Shown here piece by piece: positions 53,424 through 60,735 of a stretch of 64,000 bases of DNA. The notes under the pieces are model-generated. The model was not told the DNA's origin and did not search any database. It was given only the letters and a program-made list of their open reading frames with translations. The stretch lies in the NCBI GenBank assembly GCA_945952225.1, contig CAMFHP010000032.1:1-64000 (forward strand). The letters run 5' to 3'. Every line of letters starts with the position of its first letter. Within the stretch, counting starts at the first letter, position 1. Both the position numbers and the translations under genes were made by a program. This stretch comes from an uncultured Myxococcaceae bacterium (GTDB taxonomy: Bacteria; Myxococcota_A; Polyangia; Polyangiales; Ga0077539).

Positions 53424-54002
53424 CTACCACATGCGCGGCGGGTTCTCGTCTCCGCATTGCGTCCGCATGCAGGCCACGAAGCGGTCGTCCTGGCACGCGT
53501 CGAGGCACTCGCTCCCGCGCTCGCCGGAGTCGGTGCACTCGCGGAGGCAGCGCTCGTGGGCGGCCTCGACAGGCGCCGCGCAGCGTCCCTGACAGGCCAT
53601 GTGCTCGGCGGGCTCGCGCAGGGGCGCAGGGCAGTCTGCGGCGAGCTCGCGGGCGCTCAGAAACGCGTGTCCCGTCGCGCCGTCGGCGAGCACCCGCACG
53701 GCGTACATCTGCGTGCTCCGTCGGGTCACGTCGTCGTCGACGGAGAGCACCGCGAGGCGCGTTCCCGCGGGGTACTCGGGGCCCGACGACTCCCAGGTCG
53801 CCATCGCGCGAAGGTGAAACGCGCTGCCCGTCGTCGCCGTGCACGCCGCCGCGGGCGCGGGCGCGACGGACGGCGTGGGCGCGGGCGTGACGGTCGGTGT
53901 GGGCGCGGGCGTGGCGCGGGGCGCGGGCGATGCGTCGGGGGCGCGGCGGCACGCGGCCAACACAACGGCGAGACAGCACGCGAGGAGGGCGTCGCGGAGC
54001 AT
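53424..54002 (-). CDS. Cys-rich lipoprotein with Pro/Ala linker
   Basis: 192 residues from ATG 54002. Lipoprotein signal DALLACCLAVVLAAC, then a Pro/Ala/Thr-rich linker (about 20-55), an SH3-like beta region (AGTRLAVLSVDDDVTRRSTQ) and a C-terminal module with at least eight Cys (CQGRC, CLREC, CLDACQDD, MRTQCGDE). The Cys module probably forms stacked disulfides; such tails are common in myxobacterial surface proteins. Convergent with the preceding membrane protein. Confidence 0.75.
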   Translation of the reverse strand: MLRDALLACCLAVVLAACRRAPDASPAPRATPAPTPTVTPAPTPSVAPAPAAACTATTGSAFHLRAMATWESSGPEYPAGTRLAVLSVDDDVTRRSTQMYAVRVLADGATGHAFLSARELAADCPAPLREPAEHMACQGRCAAPVEAAHERCLRECTDSGERGSECLDACQDDRFVACMRTQCGDENPPRMW

Positions 54003-54114
54003 TGCGGTGGTGGGCGACGACACGGTGCGGCCCGTGGGAAGTCAAGCGCGGCCGCGCCCCGTGCGATGGAACGCGCTGGTTCCGCGGAGCGCGGGTGGTA
54101 GTCTCCGCGCCCCT

Positions 54115-55506
54115 ATGTTGACGCCACGTACCCGAATCTCCGACGCCCTCGCGATGGACCCGCCGCGCGCCGCCGTGCGCGTGAAGGGATGGCTCCGCTC
54201 CCTGCGCGACAACAAGCAGGTGGTCTTCATGCAGCTCAACGACGGCTCGTGCCTCGCCACGCTGCAGATCGTGTGCAGCCCCGACCTGGCGAACTTCGAA
54301 GTCGTGCGGAAGCTCAGCACCGGCAGCGCCGTCGAGGTGCTCGGCGAGATCATCGCGTCGCCCAAGGAGGGCCAGCGCGTCGAGCTCAAGGCCGACGAGG
54401 TCATCGTGGTGGGCGAGGCCGACCCGAGCTTTCCGCTCCAGAAGAAGGCCCACTCGATGGAGTACCTCCGCACGATCGCGCACCTGCGACTGCGGTCGAA
54501 CACCTTCGGGGCGGTGTTCCGCGTGCGGAGCGCGCTCGCGCAGGCGACGCATGAGTTCTTCGCCGCGCGGCGCTTCGTGTACGTGCACACGCCGATCATC
54601 ACCGCGTCGGACTGCGAGGGCGCGGGCGAGATGTTCCGCGTGAGCACCCTCGACGCCGAGAAGCCGCCGCGTACGAAGGACGGCAAGGTCAACTACGACG
54701 AAGACTTCTTCAGCCGCGCGGCCTACCTCACGGTGTCGGGCCAGCTCAACGGCGAGGCCTTCGCGCACGGCCTCTCCGACGTCTACACCTTCGGGCCGAC
54801 CTTTCGCGCCGAGAACTCGAACACCGCGCGCCACGCCGCCGAGTTCTGGATGATCGAGCCCGAGATGGCCTGGTGCGACCTCGACGGCTGCATCGAGCTC
54901 GCCGAGGCCTACGTGAAGCACCTCATCCGCGCCGCGTTCGAACGCTGCGGCGAGGACATGAAGTTCTTCGACGAGCGCATCTCGAAGGGACTCATCGAGC
55001 GCCTTCAGCATGTGCTCAACAGCGAGTTCGGGCGCATCACGTACACCGAGGCCGTCGAGCGGCTGCTCGCGAGCGGGCAGAAGTTCGAGTTCCCCGTGTC
55101 GTGGGGCGCGGGCCTCCAGGCCGAGCACGAGCGCTACCTCGCGGAGACCCTCCTGGGACGTCCGGTGTTCGTCACCGACTACCCCAAGGAGATCAAGTCG
55201 TTCTACATGCGCCGCAACGCCGACGGAAAGACCGTGGCCGCGACGGACCTGCTCGTGCCCCGCATCGGCGAGCTCATCGGCGGCTCGCAGCGCGAGGAGC
55301 GCTACGACGTGCTGAAGGACGTGATGGTCGCCGCGGGCCTCAACGTCGACGACTACGCGTGGTACCTCGACCTGCGCCGCTTCGGCACCGTGCCCCACGC
55401 GGGCTTCGGACTCGGCTTCGAGCGCATGGTGATGTACGTGACGGGCATGGAGAACATCCGTGACGTCGTTCCCTTCCCCCGCACGCCGCGCAACTGCGAC
55501 TTCTGA
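54115..55506 (+). CDS. asnS: Asparaginyl-tRNA synthetase
   Basis: 463 residues. An N-terminal OB-fold anticodon domain (VRVKGWLRSLRDNKQVVFMQ) is followed by a class II core: motif 2 TFRAENSNTARHAAEFWMIE near 230 and motif 3 HAGFGLGFERMVMYVTG near 430. The NTARHAAEFWM form is that of AsnRS, not AspRS. Length fits the family. Start at ATG 54115. The 3' end overlaps the RpoB-like gene, which begins inside it at 55460. Confidence 0.97.
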   Translation: MLTPRTRISDALAMDPPRAAVRVKGWLRSLRDNKQVVFMQLNDGSCLATLQIVCSPDLANFEVVRKLSTGSAVEVLGEIIASPKEGQRVELKADEVIVVGEADPSFPLQKKAHSMEYLRTIAHLRLRSNTFGAVFRVRSALAQATHEFFAARRFVYVHTPIITASDCEGAGEMFRVSTLDAEKPPRTKDGKVNYDEDFFSRAAYLTVSGQLNGEAFAHGLSDVYTFGPTFRAENSNTARHAAEFWMIEPEMAWCDLDGCIELAEAYVKHLIRAAFERCGEDMKFFDERISKGLIERLQHVLNSEFGRITYTEAVERLLASGQKFEFPVSWGAGLQAEHERYLAETLLGRPVFVTDYPKEIKSFYMRRNADGKTVAATDLLVPRIGELIGGSQREERYDVLKDVMVAAGLNVDDYAWYLDLRRFGTVPHAGFGLGFERMVMYVTGMENIRDVVPFPRTPRNCDF

Positions 55507-57163
55507 CCTTCACGCGCGCTCGTTCGCGCGCTTCCTCCAGACCGACATCGCCCCCGAGGCGCGCGCCGACGCGGGCCTCGACGGTGTGCTCCGCGCGCAC
55601 CTCGCGGTGACCTCCGCCAACGGTCTCGTCGCGCTCTCGTACCAGGGCCATCGCTTCGAAACGCCGCGCTACGACGCCGCGGAGTGCGTGCGTCGTGGCG
55701 CCACCTTCGCGGCGCCGCTCAAGGTGCTGGTGCAGTACGCGATCTGGGAGGGTGACGGCGACACCCGCATGCTGTGCGACGTGAAGGAGCAGGAGGTGTA
55801 CTTCGGCGAGGTTCCGCTGCTCACCGCGGGCGGGTGCTTCGTGTTCGAGGGGGCCGAGCGCGCGCCGCTGCTCACGGCCCGTGACGACGGTCACCGACTG
55901 CGCCTCCGCGCCGCGGGCGAGCATCTCGCAGACGCCTTCGCAGAAGGGCTTTCGGTGCTCACCGACAAGGCCCGTGTGTTCCTGGAGAAGAGCATCGCGC
56001 GCGGCTCGCCCGAGACGGTGATGCCGCACGATCTGCTCAACGCGCGGCCGCTGTTCCGCGCGTTCGCGAAGCTGCTCACGAAGTCGTCGCGCGTGGTGGC
56101 CGTCGACGATGGGAACCCCCTCGCGCGGGCTGCGCAGGCGTGGCGCTTCGATGCCGACGACGACGACACGCGACAGGCGCTCGAAGGTGCGCGGGCCTCG
56201 CGCTGGATCACCCGGGACGGCGCACGCGCGATGCTCTCACCCGACGCTGTGGTCGACGACGACGGGGTGCTCGATGGCGAGGCGACGGGCGACGCACGTC
56301 CGCTCGCGATGCGCGTCGGGGGCGATGGCGATGCGCTGTGCCGCGCGCTTCCGTTGGCCGAGGCGAGCGCGTGGAAGGGCGAGGGGCTCGCGCTCGGGCG
56401 GCCCACGTCGGTGCGGTGGAACGCATCGCTCGCAGCGGAGACCTGTCGGGTGTCGGCGGAGGGCGCGAGGGCGCTGCGCTCGGTGCATCGCACGGTGCTC
56501 GACGTGTGGGTGCGCGACACGCGCCTCGGCGTGCAGGAGGTCGTGCGCGACGTGCCCGGGGTGGACGCGAAGAGCCTCCGTCACCTCGACGCATCGGGCA
56601 TCGTGGAACTCGGCGCGACGGTGGAGCCGGGCGAGGTGCTCGTGGGGGTGGTGTCTCCGTGCGACGACGGCACGATGCGCGACGAGGCCGTGCGCGCGAC
56701 GGCGCGGGTGACCGTGACGGGCGTGGAGATGTTCCTGCGGCGCGGACGGGAGCGGTGCGCGCGGCACACGGCGATCGTCGAGGCCATGAAGCGCGCGCTG
56801 GAGGCCGAGCGCGATGCGCACCTCGCGACGCTGACGGCGCAGGGAGCCGACGAGGCGCAGCGCGAGTCGGTGCGCGCGCGCTACGACGACAAGCTGTACG
56901 CGCTCGATCGCGGCGACGACCTTCCACCGGGCGTGGTGGGGCGCACGCGCCTCGCGCTGCGTGAGGAGCGCGCGGTGCAGTGCGGCGACGTGCTCGCCGA
57001 TGGCGAAGGCCGACGGTGGACCGTGTGCGAGGTGGGCGCGGTCGAGGGCGCGGAGGTCGAGCTCGCGGGCCATGGAACCGCGCGTGACGTGTACCTGATG
57101 AAGCTGCGCGCAGAGGCGGTGACGAAGAAGAAGCGCGCGCCGCGAAAGAAGCGCAGCGCGTAG
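55460..57163 (+). CDS. Shrunken, catalytically degenerate RNA polymerase beta-subunit (RpoB) paralogue
   Basis: 567 residues, against about 1,340-1,400 for RpoB. Blocks run in RpoB order: SFARFLQTD and FETPRYDAAECVRRGATFAA then PLKV (RpoB protrusion), CDVKEQEVYFGEVPLLTAGG near 105 (RpoB [20 protein letters not shown]), MPHDLLNARPLFRAFAKLL near 187 (MPHDLINAKP), DDGNPLARA near 216 (DQNNPLSEI), LALGRPTSV near 311 (LALGRNVLV), RDTRLGVQEVVRDVPGV near 352 (RDTKLGPEEITRDIPNV), VELGATVEPGEVLVGVVSP near 385, and RGDDLPPGV near 485. The Lys-rich catalytic block GDKMAGRHGNKGVV is replaced by GDVLADGEGRRWTV, so it should not polymerise. The GTG start lies 47 bp inside asnS and no later start precedes the conserved blocks. 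Function unknown. Confidence 0.88.
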   Translation: MTSFPSPARRATATSDLHARSFARFLQTDIAPEARADAGLDGVLRAHLAVTSANGLVALSYQGHRFETPRYDAAECVRRGATFAAPLKVLVQYAIWEGDGDTRMLCDVKEQEVYFGEVPLLTAGGCFVFEGAERAPLLTARDDGHRLRLRAAGEHLADAFAEGLSVLTDKARVFLEKSIARGSPETVMPHDLLNARPLFRAFAKLLTKSSRVVAVDDGNPLARAAQAWRFDADDDDTRQALEGARASRWITRDGARAMLSPDAVVDDDGVLDGEATGDARPLAMRVGGDGDALCRALPLAEASAWKGEGLALGRPTSVRWNASLAAETCRVSAEGARALRSVHRTVLDVWVRDTRLGVQEVVRDVPGVDAKSLRHLDASGIVELGATVEPGEVLVGVVSPCDDGTMRDEAVRATARVTVTGVEMFLRRGRERCARHTAIVEAMKRALEAERDAHLATLTAQGADEAQRESVRARYDDKLYALDRGDDLPPGVVGRTRLALREERAVQCGDVLADGEGRRWTVCEVGAVEGAEVELAGHGTARDVYLMKLRAEAVTKKKRAPRKKRSA

Positions 57164-57243
57164 GCGAAGGGGCATACACCGCGAGAACGCGCGACGGCTT
57201 CTGGGATGTGCGCGCGGGACGGTGGTACGACTCGCGCCCCGAC

Positions 57244-58233
57244 GTGAAGCGAATCCTCCTTCTGCATACCGGCGGCACGCTGATGATGCGCGGCGGCGAC
57301 CCGAGCCCGCTCGCGCCCGACGTGTACACCGCCGACCTCTTCGCCGAGCTCCCGGTGCTCCGCAAGGTCGCCGAGATCGAGAGCCGCATCCTCTTCAACC
57401 TCGACTCGTCGGACATGCAGCCGCACCACTGGGTCGAGCTCGCCGCCGCCGTGCACGCCTCGCTCGCGCGCTACGACGGCGTGGTCGTGGTGCACGGCAC
57501 CGACACCATGGCGTACACCGCGAGCGCGCTGTCGTTCCTGCTGCCGGGCATCGACCGACCGGTGGTGCTCACGGGCGCGCAACGGCCGTTGATGGAGGTG
57601 CGCACCGACGCGCGCGCCAACCTCGTCGACGCGTGCATGCTGGCCACGATGCGCATCCCCGAGGTGGGCATCGCGTTCGGGTCGAAGCTCCTTCGCGGAT
57701 GCCGCGCGATGAAGCTCGATGCGTGGGGCATGGATGCCTTCGGAAGCCCCTCGTGCGCGCCCCTCGCCGAGCTCGGGGTGACCGTCGAGATCGCGTCGCA
57801 TGTGCTCCCCGCGCGCGCTGCGGTGCCCTTCGATCCGCGCATCGAGCCGCGCGTGCTGGCCGTGCGGGTGTTTCCCGGCCTCGACCCGCGGCTGCTCACG
57901 GGCGCGCTGCGCACGGGCGTGCGGGGCGTGGTGCTCGAAGCGTTCGGCGCAGGCAACGTTCCGCACCTGGAGAACTCGCTCGTGCCCGTGATCGCCGAGG
58001 CCGTGTCGCTCGACATCCCCGTGGTGATCGCGAGCCAGTGCGCGCGCGGCGCGGTGGACCTCTCGCGCTACGAGGGCGGCTCCGGGGCCGCGCAGGCCGG
58101 TGCGATCGGGGCGGGCACCATGACCTCGGAGGCCGCGGTGACCAAGCTCATGGTGGCCCTCGGACGCGCCACGGGTGACCGCGTGGCCGCCGCGCGCGAG
58201 GCCTTTCGTACGGCCTGGGCGGGAGAGATGTAG
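57244..58233 (+). CDS. L-asparaginase/glutaminase, type I-like
   Basis: About 329 residues from GTG 57244, giving VKRILLLHTGGTLMM with the first active-site Thr in HTGGT. VVVVHGTDTMAYTASALSF near residue 84 carries the second motif with Thr-Asp and the conserved Met-Ala. The GTDTM spacing fits cytoplasmic type I asparaginases. No signal peptide, so cytosolic. It hydrolyses Asn to Asp and ammonia; beside asnS, an Asn-linked grouping is noticeable but may be chance. Upstream in-frame GTG 57208 would add 12 residues without similarity. Confidence 0.9.
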   Translation: MKRILLLHTGGTLMMRGGDPSPLAPDVYTADLFAELPVLRKVAEIESRILFNLDSSDMQPHHWVELAAAVHASLARYDGVVVVHGTDTMAYTASALSFLLPGIDRPVVLTGAQRPLMEVRTDARANLVDACMLATMRIPEVGIAFGSKLLRGCRAMKLDAWGMDAFGSPSCAPLAELGVTVEIASHVLPARAAVPFDPRIEPRVLAVRVFPGLDPRLLTGALRTGVRGVVLEAFGAGNVPHLENSLVPVIAEAVSLDIPVVIASQCARGAVDLSRYEGGSGAAQAGAIGAGTMTSEAAVTKLMVALGRATGDRVAAAREAFRTAWAGEM

Positions 58234-58311
58234 CCCGCGAGGAACCATCGCCCGCGGAGCGTGTCAGGGCACCGCTCTCCAACCACGGCGCGCAGTGCGC
58301 GCAGGAGGACG

Positions 58312-60735
58312 ATGGTGATGCTTCGCGGGCTGCTGGCCGCCCTGACGGCCATGGTGTGTCTTCTCCTCGCAACCTCCGACGCGCGCGCCGAGGGAGCCCT
58401 CGTGGCGCGCGGTGCCGACGGGGCGCTCGACGTGCCCCTTCCCCTGGTGCGCACGACCGTCGAGGCCGACGTGCACGGGCCCGTCACCGACGTGACCGTC
58501 ACGCAGCGCTTCCACAACAGCCGTACGCAGCGCATCGAGGCCGTGTACGTGTTTCCGCTCCCCACCGACGCGGCCGTCGACGCGATGGAGATGCGCATCG
58601 GCGCGCGTGTGTTGCGCGCGCAGATCGACCGCCGCGAGGCCGCCCGCGCCCGCTACGAGCAGGCCCGCACCGAGGGCCGACGCGCGGCGCTGCTGGAGCA
58701 GGAGCGTCCCAACATCTTCACGTTCTCCGTGGCGAACCTCGACCCCGGCGCCGACGTCGACGTGCGGCTGCACTTCTTCGGCACCGCCCGCTACGACGAC
58801 CACACCTGGGAGTTCGCGATGCCCATGGTGGTCGGGCCCCGGTACATCCCCGGTGAGCGCACGGGAAACACGTCAGGCACGGGCTCGCAGCCCGACACCG
58901 ACCGCGTGCCCGACGCGTCGCGCATCACGCCCGCGTACATGCCTCCGGGGGTGCGTTCGGGGCACGCGTTGAGCGTCACGGTGCGGCTCCATCAGGGCGC
59001 CGCGCTGCACGACGTCGAGGCGCTCGCGCACGAGGTCGCGGTGACGAGCGGCGCGCCCGGCGAGGCCACGGTCACGCTCGTCGACAAGGACGAGATCCCC
59101 AACCGTGACTTCGTGCTGCGATGGTCGGTGGAGACGCCCGCGGTTCGCGCGTCGGTGCTCGCCCATCGCGCAGACGCCGCCCACGACGGCTACGTGGCCG
59201 TGACCTTCGAGCCCCGCCACGATGCGCCCGCGTCGGAGATCGCGCCGCGCGAGCTGGTGTTCCTGCTCGACACGTCGGGCTCGATGCAGGGCCCGCCCCT
59301 CGCCGCGGTGCAGGCCGCGATCGTGCGCGCGCTCACGACGATGAGCCCGTCGGACACGTTCCAGATCATCGACTTCGCCGACACCGCGTCGAGCCTCTCG
59401 CCGACGCCGTTGCGCGCCACGCCCGAGAACGTCGCGCAGGGCCTCGCCTACCTCGGCTCACTGGAAGCGAGCGGCGGCACCAACCAGCTCGCGGGCATCC
59501 ACGCGGCGCTCGCGATGCCGGGCGATCCGATGCGCGTGCGCTACGTGGTCTTCATGACCGACGGGTACATCGGCAACGAGTCCGAGGTCATCGCGCTCAC
59601 GCAGCGCGAGATCGGGAGCGCGCGGATCTTCTCCTTCGGCGTGGGCTCGTCGGTGAACCGCTACCTGCTCGAAGAGGTCGCGCTCGCGGGCCGCGGACAC
59701 GCGGAGTTTCTCCGCCACGACGAAGACCCCACCGCCGCCGTCGAGCGCCTCTACCGTCGCATCGGGAGCCCGTACCTCACCGACGTGCAGCTCGAATGGC
59801 GCGGCCTCGACGTGCGCGGATCGTTCCCCGACGCAGTGCCCGACGTGTCGTCGCTCGAACCGCTCACCGTGCTCGCGCGCTACCCCCGCGGCGGCACCGG
59901 AACGCTCGTGCTCCGCGGTCGTCTCGCCGGTCGCGCGTGGTCGCAGACGGTGCCGGTCACGCTGCCCGAACGCGAGCCGGGTGCCGCCGCGCTCGCGCCG
60001 CTGTGGGGCCGCGCGAAGATCGCCGCGCTCACCCGCGCGCAGCACCGTGAGGGCCGCGACACGCTGCGCGAAGAGATCACCGCCGTGGCCCTCGAACACC
60101 ACCTCGTGTCGGACTACACGTCGTTCGTGGCCGTCGACGAGACGCCCGGCGCGCGCGGCCCCACCGTGCGCGTGGTGCAACCCGCAGAGGCGCCCGACGG
60201 CGTGAACGTGCGCGCCGCGGGCGGAGCGACCTTCGGCTACGGCGGACTCGGGCTCGTGGGCGCAGGCGAGGGCGGCAGCGGCCTCGGCAACTTCGGCACG
60301 ATCGGCACGGGAACCCGCGGAGGCGAGGGCTTCATGGGACGCCGCGGAGGCTACGGCCACGGCTACGGCGCGGGGGCGCTGCCGAACCGCACGCCTGCGC
60401 CGCCGAGGTTCCGCGCGGATGCTCCCGTGGTGCAGGGCGCGCTCTCGACCGAGGTCGTGCGGCGGGTCTTTCTGCGCAGCGCGGGCGGCTTCCGGTACTG
60501 CTACGAGGCGGCGTTGCGGCGCAACCCGGCGCTCTCGGGCCGCGTGATGCTCGACCTCGTCATCGCGGGCACGGGCGCCGTGCTCTCCGCGTCGCTCTCG
60601 CAGGGACTCGCCGAGTCCGACGTCAACCAGTGCCTCGTGCAGCACGCGCGGCGCATGGTGTTTCCGACCGTCGGCCGCGGCGTGGGCACGGTGCGCGTGC
60701 GCTATCCCCTGCTGTTCGCGCCGCCCGAGCGCTGA
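58312..60735 (+). CDS. VIT-vWA surface protein with AgmX/PglI-type C-terminus
   Basis: 807 residues. Sec signal at residues 1-27. Residues 35-160 match a VIT domain (VTDVTVTQRFHNSRTQRIEA and VYVFPLP), residues 312-480 a vWA domain with intact MIDAS (LVFLLDTSGSMQG, SGGTN, MTDGYIGNES), as in inter-alpha-trypsin inhibitor heavy chains. A Gly-rich linker (about 635-695) leads to a C-terminal domain VRRVFLRSAGGFRYCYEAAL then RRNPALSGRV, typical of AgmX/PglI gliding-motility proteins and TonB-like tails. GCAGGAGG precedes ATG 58312. Likely periplasmic or outer surface, binding a protein partner through Mg2+. 3' end overlaps the convergent gene by 34 bp. Confidence 0.88.
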   Translation: MVMLRGLLAALTAMVCLLLATSDARAEGALVARGADGALDVPLPLVRTTVEADVHGPVTDVTVTQRFHNSRTQRIEAVYVFPLPTDAAVDAMEMRIGARVLRAQIDRREAARARYEQARTEGRRAALLEQERPNIFTFSVANLDPGADVDVRLHFFGTARYDDHTWEFAMPMVVGPRYIPGERTGNTSGTGSQPDTDRVPDASRITPAYMPPGVRSGHALSVTVRLHQGAALHDVEALAHEVAVTSGAPGEATVTLVDKDEIPNRDFVLRWSVETPAVRASVLAHRADAAHDGYVAVTFEPRHDAPASEIAPRELVFLLDTSGSMQGPPLAAVQAAIVRALTTMSPSDTFQIIDFADTASSLSPTPLRATPENVAQGLAYLGSLEASGGTNQLAGIHAALAMPGDPMRVRYVVFMTDGYIGNESEVIALTQREIGSARIFSFGVGSSVNRYLLEEVALAGRGHAEFLRHDEDPTAAVERLYRRIGSPYLTDVQLEWRGLDVRGSFPDAVPDVSSLEPLTVLARYPRGGTGTLVLRGRLAGRAWSQTVPVTLPEREPGAAALAPLWGRAKIAALTRAQHREGRDTLREEITAVALEHHLVSDYTSFVAVDETPGARGPTVRVVQPAEAPDGVNVRAAGGATFGYGGLGLVGAGEGGSGLGNFGTIGTGTRGGEGFMGRRGGYGHGYGAGALPNRTPAPPRFRADAPVVQGALSTEVVRRVFLRSAGGFRYCYEAALRRNPALSGRVMLDLVIAGTGAVLSASLSQGLAESDVNQCLVQHARRMVFPTVGRGVGTVRVRYPLLFAPPER

